This document shows, piece after piece, positions 32,263-41,153 of a stretch of DNA of 49,822 nucleotides. Made by a program: the position numbers and the translations under genes. Numbering within the stretch: position 1 is the first letter of the stretch; the number at the start of each line of letters is the position of its first letter. The DNA lies in the NCBI GenBank assembly GCA_964370435.1, contig CAYJJG010000012.1, forward strand, positions 1 through 49,822, written 5' to 3'. The DNA comes from CALVGQ01 sp964370435. Lineage in GTDB: Bacteria; Bacillota_I; Bacilli_A; Erysipelotrichales; Erysipelotrichaceae. Under the pieces are notes generated by a model that searched no databases, was not told the DNA's origin, and saw nothing but the letters and a program-made list of their open reading frames with translations.

Positions 32263-35196
32263 ATGTTTTTAAAACGAGTCGAAATACAGGGTTTTAAATC
32301 CTTTGCAGATAAAGTAGTAATTAGTTTTGATCATCCTGTAACTGGAGTAGTTGGGCCTAATGGATGTGGAAAAAGTAATATTACTGACGCCATTCGTTGG
32401 GTGTTGGGAGAACAGTCAGTAAAATCACTTCGAGGTAACACGATGACTGATGTCATTTTTGCGGGTAGTGCAGATCGCAAGATGGTTAATTTGGCTGAAG
32501 TAACACTTGTATTTGATAATACTAAAAAACAGTTACATAATGAAAAAGAAGAGATAGAGATAACTCGAAGAATATATCGTAATAACGCTGAGGCAGAGTA
32601 CTTAATCAATCGTGTCCCTTGTCGACTTAAAGATATAGTAGAATTAATAATGGATACGGGTCTTGGAAAAGACTCTCTTTCAATGATTTCACAAGGGAAC
32701 ATTTCTTCTTTTGCTGAAGCTAAGCCGGTTGAACGTCGTGCTATTTTTGAAGAGGCAGCTGGGGTAAGTAAGTATAAGAAAAGAAAAATTGAATCGTTAT
32801 CTAAATTGGAACGCACAACTAATAATTTAGAACGTGTTCAAGATATTGTAAGTGAATTAGAACGCCAAGTCAGTCCTTTAAAAAGACAGGCTAAAAAAGC
32901 TGAGCTTTATCGTGAAAAGAAAGAACGTTTAAAAGAAATTGAAATTGCAGTATTAGTTAGTGATATAAATCAACTAAATCATGATATTGAAGATGCTAAA
33001 AAAACACTTTTTGATATTGAGTCACAAAGTGTAATTCATACCACTTCTATCAATATGCATGAAACAGCTGTAGTAGAAGCCAGAAAGCAAGGTACAGCTT
33101 TTGATCACGAGATTAATGGTTTACAAGAAGAGCTAATGCGTACGATAAATGAAATACAAACTTTAGAAAATCGCAAAACAGAACTTGATGAAAAAAGAAA
33201 ATATGCGATTGAAGTAGGAAATATTGAAGAAAAAACAAAAGAATTATCATCTTTAGTTGAAGAAGCGAAAATAGAGTATGAAGATAGAAAAAGTCGTCAT
33301 GAACAATTTAATGTAGATATTAAACTACTAAGCAGTGAACTTAATACTATTGCTATGCAACTTGCTGAAGCTTCACAGAAAAAAGAAGAATCGGCACACA
33401 AGCTTCGCCGATCACAAAATCGTCAAGAAGTACTTGAAAATTTAATTAAAGAACCTTTTAATTCCCAAGCTGGGGTTAAAAGTATTATGGATAATCAAAA
33501 CTACTTTAAGGGAGTATGGGGTGTAATAGGGAAATCACTTATTCCTGAAGATGGCTATGAAGAGGCCATTACTGTAGCTTTAGGTGGTGCAATTTTTAAT
33601 ATCGTTACAGTTGATGAAAAAGCAGCAAGAGAGTGTATTGATTTCTTGAAGCGTAATCGCAGCGGTAGAGCTACTTTTTTACCTGCACGAGTATGTAAAT
33701 CACGCCATATTAAACAAGATCATCAAATTATATGTAATAACACAAAAGGCTATTTAGGCAATGCTGCTTCTTTTGTAAATTGTGAAGAACGTTTCAACAT
33801 TATAAATGAAAGTTTACTGCAGAATGTTATTGTCTGCGATACATTGGAGAATGGTAATATTTTAGCCGATTTATTAGAATTCAATTACAAAATTGTAACG
33901 CTTGATGGTGATGTAATTCATCGTGGTGGTTCAATGAGTGGAGGAAACATAAAAAATTCTACCTCAATAATTTCTGCTGAAAAGGAATTAAAAGATATAA
34001 AGGAACAAATCATTGCTTTAGTTGCTACAAATGAATTAAAAGAAAAAGACTATATTACGGTGGTTCAGAAAAAAGAAAGTGTTGAAAATTTATTATTAGA
34101 AAAACGTATTGGTATTGCTAATATTGAGCCAGTACTGGAAGCTAAACGCGCAAAATTTGAACGATTAAAAAGTGAATATGAAGAATTAAAGCCGATGGGT
34201 GAAGAAACACTAACAGAGAGTTTTAGTGATTCTTTGATTGCTCAATTAAATAATGCTTATCATAAGCGTGATGAAGTAACAACTTCTATTAAAGTGAAAC
34301 GCGATGGTCGAATGAAGATTAGTGCTGATGCTGAGCGTAAGGAGCAACAAATTCGCCAAATACGTAAGGAATTACAAGAAATTAATCAACGCGAAAGAGA
34401 TATTCAAATTGATAGTACACGATTAAATACTAAGCTTGAAAATGCATTACTACGTTTAACTACAGAATATCAATTAACATATGAATTCGCAAAGACTAAA
34501 GTATTAGAAAATGACTATGCGGATGCACGTAATGAAGTTTTACAATTGCGACAAGAAATTGAAGCATTAGGAAATGTTAATATGAATGCACCTGAGGAGT
34601 ATGCAGAGGTAAATGAGCGTTATGAGTTTATCACTAAACAAATGAGTGATCTTATTGAAAGTCGCGATAAAATCCTTAATGCTATTGATGATATGGATGA
34701 AATTATGGTTAAAATGTTCTCTGAAATGTTTAATAAGATTAATGAAGAACTTAACGATACTTTTAGAATATTATTTGGTGGAGGAAAAGCTAAATTAATA
34801 TTAGAAGATCCAGATGATTTATTAAATACAGGTATTGATATAGACGTTCAACCACCGGGTAAACATGTACAAAATATTCGTTTGTTCTCAGGTGGTGAAA
34901 AGAGTTTAATTGCTATTAGTGTATTATTTTCCATATTAAAAGTTAAACCTGTACCACTATGTATCTTTGATGAGGTAGAAGCTGCACTTGATCAAGGTAA
35001 TGTTGAACGTGTTGCAAAATATTTAAAGAACTTCAAATCTGATTCGCAGTTTATTATCGTTACTCATCGACCAGGTACTATGGAGCAATGTGATATGCTA
35101 TATGGTGTTACTATGCAAAAACAAGGAGTTTCACAAATGTTAAAAGTTGAACTAAAAGAAGCGGTAACATTAGCTGAGGAAGGTGGTGTTAATTAA
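32263..35196 (+). CDS. smc: Chromosome condensation protein SMC, short-arm form
   Basis: SMC with ScpA/ScpB compacts and segregates the chromosome. This version has 977 residues against about 1186 in Bacillus. Both ATPase halves are complete: Walker A GPNGCGKSNI at residues 31-40 and, at the other end, LFSGGEKSLIAISVLFSIL from residue 874 followed by the Walker B CIFDEVEAALD. The hinge is recognisable at about residues 410-557 (GVWGVIGKSL, GRATFLPARV, GGSMSGGN). The N-terminal coiled coil spans about 170-405 and the C-terminal one about 565-850; each is about 100 residues shorter than its Bacillus counterpart, so the arm is shortened on both strands of the coil. The frame is open throughout, with no sign of a deletion scar. 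Confidence 0.95.
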   Translation: MFLKRVEIQGFKSFADKVVISFDHPVTGVVGPNGCGKSNITDAIRWVLGEQSVKSLRGNTMTDVIFAGSADRKMVNLAEVTLVFDNTKKQLHNEKEEIEITRRIYRNNAEAEYLINRVPCRLKDIVELIMDTGLGKDSLSMISQGNISSFAEAKPVERRAIFEEAAGVSKYKKRKIESLSKLERTTNNLERVQDIVSELERQVSPLKRQAKKAELYREKKERLKEIEIAVLVSDINQLNHDIEDAKKTLFDIESQSVIHTTSINMHETAVVEARKQGTAFDHEINGLQEELMRTINEIQTLENRKTELDEKRKYAIEVGNIEEKTKELSSLVEEAKIEYEDRKSRHEQFNVDIKLLSSELNTIAMQLAEASQKKEESAHKLRRSQNRQEVLENLIKEPFNSQAGVKSIMDNQNYFKGVWGVIGKSLIPEDGYEEAITVALGGAIFNIVTVDEKAARECIDFLKRNRSGRATFLPARVCKSRHIKQDHQIICNNTKGYLGNAASFVNCEERFNIINESLLQNVIVCDTLENGNILADLLEFNYKIVTLDGDVIHRGGSMSGGNIKNSTSIISAEKELKDIKEQIIALVATNELKEKDYITVVQKKESVENLLLEKRIGIANIEPVLEAKRAKFERLKSEYEELKPMGEETLTESFSDSLIAQLNNAYHKRDEVTTSIKVKRDGRMKISADAERKEQQIRQIRKELQEINQRERDIQIDSTRLNTKLENALLRLTTEYQLTYEFAKTKVLENDYADARNEVLQLRQEIEALGNVNMNAPEEYAEVNERYEFITKQMSDLIESRDKILNAIDDMDEIMVKMFSEMFNKINEELNDTFRILFGGGKAKLILEDPDDLLNTGIDIDVQPPGKHVQNIRLFSGGEKSLIAISVLFSILKVKPVPLCIFDEVEAALDQGNVERVAKYLKNFKSDSQFIIVTHRPGTMEQCDMLYGVTMQKQGVSQMLKVELKEAVTLAEEGGVN

Positions 35197-35197
35197 T

Positions 35198-36169
35198 ATG
35201 AGTTTCTTTAAAAAATTAAAAGATACCTTCATAAAAAATGAGGATAAGGATAAATATCTTCAAGGATTCAGTAAGACATCAAAATCATTTGGAGCTAGAC
35301 TTGGACGATTTGCATCTAATTTTAAAGGAGTTAGTGAAGAATTTTTAGAAGAGTTAATGATTGTTCTATTAGAAAGTGATGTTGGTGTTGAAACGGCTGA
35401 TAGTATTTGTGAAGCTTTAAAGGAAAAAGCTAAAAAAATAAGTAATCTAACTTATCAAGAAACGTGTGATTTACTATTAGAAGTAATGATGGAAATGTAT
35501 AAGGAAGAAGATTCAACGATTGGCTTTAATGAAGATGGCTGTACTGTTATTTTACTAGTAGGAGTAAACGGCAGTGGAAAAACGACCACGTGTGCTAAAC
35601 TAGCTAAAAAATATAAAGAAGAGGGTAAAAAAGTAGCTGTAGTTGCTGCTGATACTTTTAGAGCTGGGGCTGTAGATCAACTTAAACAATGGGCTGATCA
35701 TTTAGGCGTACCTTGTGTCTATAAAGAAAACCAAAAAGATCCAAGTAGTATCTTAGTAGATGGTTGTCGTTATGCAAAAGAAAATAATATTGATGTTCTT
35801 TTGTGTGATACAGCAGGAAGACTTCAAAATAAAGATCACCTCATGAGTGAACTTGCTAAAATGAGACGTGTAGTTGCTAAAGAAATACAAGGAGCACCTC
35901 ACCACGTTTGGCTAGTGCTTGATTCTACTACCGGACAAAACGGATTATCTCAGGCAAAATTATTTCAAGAAGCTACTGCTGTTAGTGGGTTAATCCTAAC
36001 GAAGATGGATGGAACTGCAAAAGGTGGTATAATCCTAGCAATCAAAAACAGTTTAAATTTACCAGTACATTTTATTGGTCTTGGTGAAAAAGAAGATGAT
36101 TTAAAAGTATTTGATTTGAGTTTATATATATATAGTATCAGTGAAGGACTTCATCATGACACTGCATAA
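35198..36169 (+). CDS. ftsY: Signal recognition particle receptor FtsY
   Basis: FtsY is the membrane-associated GTPase that docks SRP-bound ribosomes at the translocon. The 323 residues have a short lysine-rich start (MSFFKKLKDTF) instead of a long acidic A domain, then the NG domain: GVNGSGKTTTCAKLAKKY (G1), DTFRAGAVDQLKQWA, DTAGRLQNKDHL (G3), and TKMDGTAKGG (G4). I chose the ATG at 35198; a GTG at 35183 falls inside the end of smc. It is one base from the smc stop, as in most Firmicutes. The end overlaps ylxM by 14 bases. Confidence 0.95.
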   Translation: MSFFKKLKDTFIKNEDKDKYLQGFSKTSKSFGARLGRFASNFKGVSEEFLEELMIVLLESDVGVETADSICEALKEKAKKISNLTYQETCDLLLEVMMEMYKEEDSTIGFNEDGCTVILLVGVNGSGKTTTCAKLAKKYKEEGKKVAVVAADTFRAGAVDQLKQWADHLGVPCVYKENQKDPSSILVDGCRYAKENNIDVLLCDTAGRLQNKDHLMSELAKMRRVVAKEIQGAPHHVWLVLDSTTGQNGLSQAKLFQEATAVSGLILTKMDGTAKGGIILAIKNSLNLPVHFIGLGEKEDDLKVFDLSLYIYSISEGLHHDTA

Positions 36170-36473
36170 AATGCAAAGAATGAACAGTCTTTATGATTTT
36201 TATCACTGCTTATTAACGGATAAACAAAATGAAATTATTAGCTATTATTACTTAGAAAATTATTCTTATAGTGAAATAGGTGAAATATTAAATATTTCAC
36301 GCTCTGCTGTCTATGATACCATTAAGAAAAGCGAACATTTACTAGAAGAATATGAAGAGAAATTGAAACTTTATCAAAATTACAAGAGTAGATTAGAGTA
36401 CTATAATAAGCTTAAAGCTTTAAATATAGAAGAAGTATCACTTATTGTAGAAAAGTGTTTAAATACTGAATAG
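36156..36473 (+). CDS. ylxM: YlxM-family SRP-associated DNA-binding-like protein
   Basis: This 105-residue helical protein matches UPF0122/YlxM: FYHCLLTDKQNEIISYYYLE, then YSYSEIGEILNISRSAVYDT with a sigma-region-4-like helix-turn-helix and a C-terminal coiled helix. In Streptococcus YlxM binds SRP components and stimulates the pathway. In Firmicutes ylxM normally stands directly before ffh, and here ackA follows instead. The ATG at 36156 has AAGGA 7 bases upstream; a GTG at 36141 is possible. Confidence 0.9.
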   Translation: MTLHKMQRMNSLYDFYHCLLTDKQNEIISYYYLENYSYSEIGEILNISRSAVYDTIKKSEHLLEEYEEKLKLYQNYKSRLEYYNKLKALNIEEVSLIVEKCLNTE

Positions 36474-36485
36474 GAGGACAAAATT

Positions 36486-37685
36486 ATGAGTATTAAAATT
36501 ATTTCAGTAAATGCAGGTTCATCGTCACTTAAATTTCAACTTTACAACATGCCTGAGGAGGAAGTACTTTGTTCAGGAATCTTCGAAAGAATTGGATTAG
36601 AAGATGGTATTTTCACTATCAAAGTAAATGGTGAGAAACACACTTCAACTCCAGTTTTAAAAGACCATGACGCAGCAGTAAAAATGTTATTAGAAGCACT
36701 AGTTAGCTATGGTGTTGTTAATAACTTAGACGAAATCAAAGCAGCAGGGCACCGTGTAGTTCAAGGAAGTGACTACTTTAAAGAAAGCTGTATGGCAACT
36801 GATGAAAATTTAGCAAAAGTATTAGAGTTTGCTGATTTAGCACCACTTCACAATAGACCAAATGCAGGTGGTTGTATTGCTTTTAAAAATGCTCTTCCAG
36901 GATGTGAAAATACTTTTGTTTTTGATACTGCATTTCATCAAACAATGAAACCAGAATCATACATTTATCCTGTACCTTATAGCTGGTATGAAGACTTTAA
37001 AGTACGTCGTTATGGCGCTCATGGGACTTCTCACTTTTTCGTGTCTCATCGTACAGCAGAATTAATCAATAAAGATATAAAGGATACTCGTATTATCACT
37101 TGTCACTTAGGGAATGGTGCTTCTATTTCTGCAGTAAAAGGTGGAGAGTGTATTATCACTTCGATGGGATTTACTCCTCTTGGTGGAATTATGATGGGAA
37201 CACGCAGTGGAGATTTAGATCCTGCAATTATTCCTTATGTAATGAAGAAAACTGGACTAACAGCGGATGAAGTTATTGATGATTTAAACAAAAAATCGGG
37301 TATGTTAGGAATAAGTTGTATTTCAAGTGATGCTCGTGATATTGAAAATGCTGTAAACGCAGGTAATGAACGCGCTATTTTAACACATGATGTATATGTT
37401 AATCGTATTGTTAATGTAGTAGGGGGATACATCATGCAAATGGGTGGTGTCGATGCTATCGCATTTACAGCTGGTCTTGGAGAAAATGATGGTTTGATTC
37501 GTGGAAAAATATTAGAAGGAATGAAGGAACATTTAGGACTTGTAATAGATGAAGAGTTAAACAAATCACGTGGAAAAGAAGTACGTATTTCTAAAGATGA
37601 TTCTAAAGTAGCAGTATGGATTGTCCCAACGAATGAAGAACTTGTAATTGCTCGTGATACTTATCGTCTAATTGGTGGAAAGTAA
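36486..37685 (+). CDS. ackA: Acetate kinase
   Basis: AckA interconverts acetyl phosphate + ADP and acetate + ATP, the energy-yielding end of mixed-acid fermentation. The 399 residues match the family. The N-terminal NAGSSSLKFQLY is the phosphate/acetate-binding motif, RRYGAHGTSHFFV is the second signature (family form GFHGTSH, here with Ala for Phe), and GNGASISAVKGG and GFTPLGGIMMGTRSGDLDP follow. The ribosome site is AGGAGGACA. No pta gene is present in the window. The stop shares TAATG with the next gene. Confidence 0.96.
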   Translation: MSIKIISVNAGSSSLKFQLYNMPEEEVLCSGIFERIGLEDGIFTIKVNGEKHTSTPVLKDHDAAVKMLLEALVSYGVVNNLDEIKAAGHRVVQGSDYFKESCMATDENLAKVLEFADLAPLHNRPNAGGCIAFKNALPGCENTFVFDTAFHQTMKPESYIYPVPYSWYEDFKVRRYGAHGTSHFFVSHRTAELINKDIKDTRIITCHLGNGASISAVKGGECIITSMGFTPLGGIMMGTRSGDLDPAIIPYVMKKTGLTADEVIDDLNKKSGMLGISCISSDARDIENAVNAGNERAILTHDVYVNRIVNVVGGYIMQMGGVDAIAFTAGLGENDGLIRGKILEGMKEHLGLVIDEELNKSRGKEVRISKDDSKVAVWIVPTNEELVIARDTYRLIGGK

Positions 37686-38608
37686 TGTTTTCATCATTAT
37701 TAAACTTAATTGAAAAACACGAAATAATCACGCTATTTCGTCATGTAAATGAAGACTGTGATGCTTTAGGGAGTCAATTTGGTTTAAAAAATTGGATTAA
37801 AGAGAACTATCCTGAAAAGAAAGTATATGCTTTAGGTGAACGCTATGGTTTGAATTTTTTTGATCAAAGTGATGAAATAAGTGATCAAATAATTAAAGAT
37901 AGTTTAGCAATAGTGTTAGATTGTGCAAGCAGTAATCGAGTAGATGACCAACGATTTTTAAATGCTAAATATATCATTGCTATCGATCATCACCCTTTTC
38001 AAGACGATTTTATGAATGATGATTTTCGCTTTGTAAACTATGGAGCTACTACTGAAATACTTACTGCATTCTTTGATAGCTGTGATAAAGTATTTTCTAA
38101 AGAAACTGCTACTTGTTTATATCGTGGTTTACTCACAGATACAATGTCCTTTAAAACCAACAATACAACAGCTCATACTTTAAAAATGGCTGCTGTTCTT
38201 TGTGAAAAGGGTATTGATATTGTAAGATGTAATCAAGATGTTTATGATATCAGCTTAAATGATTTTAAAGTCGCTAATGATTTAAGATACAATGCTACAA
38301 TTCAAGATAATGGTTTAGTTTATGCAATTATAACACTTGAAAAAGCAAAACAATTAAATACTTCACCACAAAAAATAAAAGATATGATTTATCAATTTCA
38401 AGGCGTTAAAGACTTTGAAATTTGGGCAATATTTGCTGAAGAAACTAATCAAATATACAAAGGTTCACTTCGATCTAAAAACATTATTGTTAGAACAATA
38501 GCTGAACAATATAATGGTGGCGGACACGACTTTGCCTGTGGTGTTAAAAATTTAAGTTTAGAAGATGTAAAGACGTGTTTAGATAAACTTAATGACTTAT
38601 TAAAGTAA
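37685..38608 (+). CDS. nrnA: DHH-family phosphoesterase, NrnA-like
   Basis: This 307-residue protein has the DHH/DHHA1 layout of NrnA, which degrades short RNA oligonucleotides (nanoRNA) and 3',5'-pAp. The metal-binding motifs are visible: RHVNEDCDALGSQFGL at about residues 19-34, LDCASSNRVDD at about 78-88, and IDHHPFQDDF at about 99-108. The C-terminal GGGHDFACG (family GGGHxxAAG) binds substrate. The one-base overlap with ackA suggests coupled translation. A DHH-family cyclic-di-nucleotide phosphodiesterase is less likely because there are no membrane or GGDEF-like segments. Confidence 0.85.
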   Translation: MFSSLLNLIEKHEIITLFRHVNEDCDALGSQFGLKNWIKENYPEKKVYALGERYGLNFFDQSDEISDQIIKDSLAIVLDCASSNRVDDQRFLNAKYIIAIDHHPFQDDFMNDDFRFVNYGATTEILTAFFDSCDKVFSKETATCLYRGLLTDTMSFKTNNTTAHTLKMAAVLCEKGIDIVRCNQDVYDISLNDFKVANDLRYNATIQDNGLVYAIITLEKAKQLNTSPQKIKDMIYQFQGVKDFEIWAIFAEETNQIYKGSLRSKNIIVRTIAEQYNGGGHDFACGVKNLSLEDVKTCLDKLNDLLK

Positions 38609-38620
38609 AATATTTAAAGG

Positions 38621-38648
38621 TTGAAATTACACGCTAACATGATATAAT
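38621..38648 (+). promoter_or_regulatory. Sigma-A-type promoter of hup
   Basis: TTGAAA (38621-38626) and TATAAT (38643-38648) are 16 bases apart, just ahead of a strong TTGGAGGAAG ribosome site, as expected for an abundant protein. Confidence 0.8.
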
Positions 38649-38672
38649 ACTCATATTGGAGGAAGATTTAAA

Positions 38673-38957
38673 ATGAACGTAATTAATAAAAAAGTATTAG
38701 CAGAAGTTATAGCAACTAAAACTGGAATGACTAAAAAAGCAGCTACAGAAACTGTAGATTTAGTATTCGAAGAAATCACTAATGGCCTAGCTAATGGAGA
38801 TAAAGTAGATATTAGCGGATTTGGTAAATTCGAAGTAAAAGATAGAGCAGAACGTACAGGAATTAATCCAGCTACTAAAGAAAAAATTACTGTTCCTGCG
38901 ACTCGTGTTCCAGCATTCAAGGCTGCTAAAGGACTAAAAGAAACAGTAAAAAAATAA
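38673..38957 (+). CDS. hup: DNA-binding protein HU
   Basis: HU is the abundant dimeric nucleoid protein that bends and compacts DNA. The 94 residues match fully: VNKKVLAEV-like start (NVINKKVLAEVIATKTG), the GFGKFEVKDRAERTG turn, and the beta arm with NPATKEKITVPATRVPAF (arginine-proline tip). It is a single gene with its own promoter and terminator, close to the dif-like site. Confidence 0.97.
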   Translation: MNVINKKVLAEVIATKTGMTKKAATETVDLVFEEITNGLANGDKVDISGFGKFEVKDRAERTGINPATKEKITVPATRVPAFKAAKGLKETVKK

Positions 38958-38963
38958 AGTATT

Positions 38964-38990
38964 AAGCTAAGTGAAACTTAGCTTTTTATT
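38964..38990 (+). terminator. Terminator after hup
   Basis: AAGCTAAGT and ACTTAGCTT form a 9-bp stem with a GAA loop, followed by TTTATTT. Confidence 0.85.
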
Positions 38991-39103
38991 TGCAATTTTT
39001 TTATATTAAATGTTCACACAAAATTCAGATACAGTGATAAAAATACTATAAAAATCACATAATTCTTTGATATACTAAAGAAGTTAAGAAAGAAGGATAG
39101 TAG

Positions 39104-39772
39104 ATGGATATATTTTTATATATATTAGCAATTGTTTTAGCAATGATGGCGCAAGCAAAGGTTCAAAGCGCTTATCAAAAGTATCGTCGTGTAGCGAGTA
39201 GTCGTGGATTAACTGGTGAGCAAGTAGCAAGAAGAATACTCAATAACAACGGTTTAAGCAATGTTAGGATTGAGCAGGCTAGTGGAACACTTAGTGATCA
39301 TTATGACCCTAGAAATCATGTAGTGCGCTTGTCACAAGATATTTATAGTGGCAGTTCCATTGCTGCAATTTCAGTCGCAGCACATGAAGTAGGGCATGCA
39401 CTACAACATAGTGAAAATTACGGATTTATTGCTCTAAGAAACACTATTTTACCAATAACACAAATTTCAAGTAATTTAGCATGGCCGGTACTTATGATTG
39501 GTTTATTATTTGCGAATGGTACTATGTTATACTTAGGTATTTTCTTACTTGTAATCGTTTTAATCTTTCAAGTAGTTACATTACCTGTAGAGTTTAATGC
39601 TTCTTCTAGGGCAATTGTACAGCTAGAAAATGAAGGAATTATATTAGACGATGAAAAGAAAGAATGTAAATCAATGTTATCTGCTGCTGCAATGACTTAT
39701 GTAGCTGCAGTTGCTGCATCAGCACTTCAAATACTGCGATTATTGCTTATTGCAGGAAGAAGAAACGATTAA
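39104..39772 (+). CDS. Zinc metallopeptidase, YugP family
   Basis: This 222-residue membrane protein fits the neutral zinc metallopeptidase family of Bacillus YugP. The active-site motif HEVGHALQH lies at about residues 97-105, preceded by the DHYDPRNHVVRLSQDIY segment and followed by VEFNASSRAI. Membrane segments are at about residues 2-18, 122-150 (two helices) and near the C-terminus (about 195-215). The substrate is unknown. It has a GAAAGAAGGATAG ribosome region and is the last plus-strand gene before the strand switch. Confidence 0.88.
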   Translation: MDIFLYILAIVLAMMAQAKVQSAYQKYRRVASSRGLTGEQVARRILNNNGLSNVRIEQASGTLSDHYDPRNHVVRLSQDIYSGSSIAAISVAAHEVGHALQHSENYGFIALRNTILPITQISSNLAWPVLMIGLLFANGTMLYLGIFLLVIVLIFQVVTLPVEFNASSRAIVQLENEGIILDDEKKECKSMLSAAAMTYVAAVAASALQILRLLLIAGRRND

Positions 39773-39790
39773 AAATCATAATAAAATTAT

Positions 39791-39828
39791 AAAATCGAGA
39801 TGAATATGTGTCATTTCGATTTTTTTGA
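39791..39828 (+). terminator. Terminator after the YugP-like gene
   Basis: AAATCGAGATGA (39792-39803) pairs with TCATTTCGATTT (39811-39822) with one G-U pair and a 7-nt loop, followed by TTTT. Confidence 0.75.
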
Positions 39829-39865
39829 CTTAACTACAAATTTAATAAGAATCTAATAATATAAG

Positions 39866-39899
39866 AAAAAGCTCAATATAAGGTATATTTGAGCTTTTT
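39866..39899 (-). terminator. Terminator after deoB
   Basis: AAAAAGCTCAA and TTTGAGCTTTTT flank a loop that can extend the stem with TATA pairs and one bulge. It is T-rich on both ends, so it can act on the minus strand for deoB and may back up the plus-strand terminator. Confidence 0.75.
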
Positions 39900-39924
39900 A
39901 TAGTTTATGGATAACATATACGTT

Positions 39925-39952
39925 ACTTCGCATAATATATATTATCCGATAT
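39925..39952 (-). other. Candidate dif site (XerC/XerD recombination site)
   Basis: This 28-bp stretch has the form of a dif site: an 11-bp arm, a central TATATA and a second 11-bp arm. Read on the minus strand, the right arm is TTATGCGAAGT and the left arm ends in ATAA. By my count it agrees with the Bacillus/Staphylococcus dif at 21 of 28 positions, and on the plus strand the first arm (ACTTCGCATAA) shares CGCATAA with the Escherichia site. It lies 2 bp beyond the deoB stop codon, between converging gene blocks, with a xerD-like gene 1.2 kb away. It is an AT-rich quasi-palindrome, so chance likeness is possible. Confidence 0.5.
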
Positions 39953-39954
39953 TT

Positions 39955-41139
39955 TTATTTTAAATCTTTAAGTATAGATTCACCATATTTAGGTAGTTCT
40001 ATTTCGAAGTTGTCAGCGATGGTAGCTCCAATTGCAGCAAAGCTAGTAGTTGGTGCTAATAGACCTCCGCCATGCATTGATGGTGAATAACAAACCAATG
40101 GCACCATCTCACGTGTATGGTCAGTTCCAATATGACAAGGATCTGTACCGTGATCAGCAGTCAAAATCAATAAATCATCATCATGAAGTTGACTTAATAC
40201 TTCACTTAACTTCTTATCAAATAATTCTAATTCATCCGCATACCCTCTTGGATTACGGCGATGGCCCCATAGAGCATCGAAGTCTACTAAATTTACGAAA
40301 CAAAGTCCTGTGAAATCTTTATTTAGTGTTTCTTGAAGAAGATTCATCCCATCTTCATTACTTTTGCTTTTGTAGGCTTCACTTATACCTTCACCATCAA
40401 AAATATCATTAATTTTACCAATACTAATTACATCAAATTTGTTTGCTTTTAAAGTATCTAATACAGTTGTACTAAAAGGTTTTAAAGCATAATCATGACG
40501 ATTTGAAGTTCTTTTGAAGTTATCTTTGTTATCACCAATAAAAGGTCTTGCAATAACACGCCCTACTTTCCACTTATCTTCCATCGTTATTTCACGAGCT
40601 ATTTCACAACAACGATATAATTCATCTAAGCCAAAAGTTTCTTCATGACCACAAATTTGAAGTACAGAATCTGCTGAAGTATAAACAATCATATCGTTTG
40701 TTTTCATATGATGTTCCCCCAATTCAACAAGAATTTCGGTACCTGAAGCTGCTTTGTTGCCAACTATATTATATCCACAGCGCTTAGATAATTCCTCTAA
40801 TAATTCTTCAGGAAAGCCAGTTTCAGTAAAAGTTTTAAAAGGTTTATCAATATATAACCCCATCATCTCCCAGTGCCCTGTCATTGTGTCTTTTCCAATC
40901 GATAACTCATGCATCTTTGTATAATAGCTTTGGATGCTTTGTACAGGTTCAATTCCTTCAGTTGGATGAAGATTACCAAATCCTAACTTTTGCATTGTAG
41001 GACAGTTTAATCCACCTACTGCTTTTGCAGTATTACCTAATGTATCTGCACCGACATCTCCATATTTCTGTGCATCTGGCATTGCTCCAACGCCCACTGA
41101 ATCCATCACAACAACAATAATTCTTTTATATTTTTTCAT
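39955..41139 (-). CDS. deoB: Phosphopentomutase
   Basis: DeoB interconverts ribose-1-phosphate/deoxyribose-1-phosphate and the 5-phosphates in nucleoside salvage. It is an alkaline-phosphatase-fold enzyme with two metals. The 394 residues show VVMDSVGVGAMPDAQKYGD (first metal ligand), DTMTGHWEMMG with the catalytic threonine, and the C-terminal ADHGTDPCHIGTDHTREMV ligands. The ATG at 41139 has AAGGAGT upstream. The order deoB-xerD-spoIIM, here on the minus strand, is also found in Bacillus (drm-ripX...spoIIM), but the usual punA and dacF are absent. Confidence 0.96.
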   Translation of the reverse strand: MKKYKRIIVVVMDSVGVGAMPDAQKYGDVGADTLGNTAKAVGGLNCPTMQKLGFGNLHPTEGIEPVQSIQSYYTKMHELSIGKDTMTGHWEMMGLYIDKPFKTFTETGFPEELLEELSKRCGYNIVGNKAASGTEILVELGEHHMKTNDMIVYTSADSVLQICGHEETFGLDELYRCCEIAREITMEDKWKVGRVIARPFIGDNKDNFKRTSNRHDYALKPFSTTVLDTLKANKFDVISIGKINDIFDGEGISEAYKSKSNEDGMNLLQETLNKDFTGLCFVNLVDFDALWGHRRNPRGYADELELFDKKLSEVLSQLHDDDLLILTADHGTDPCHIGTDHTREMVPLVCYSPSMHGGGLLAPTTSFAAIGATIADNFEIELPKYGESILKDLK

Positions 41140-41153
41140 AAAACTCCTTCTTT

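Noticed and set aside
32331..32816. A 161-codon open frame antisense to smc
   Set aside because: It lies wholly inside the conserved SMC ATPase coding region, and its protein has no recognisable pattern.
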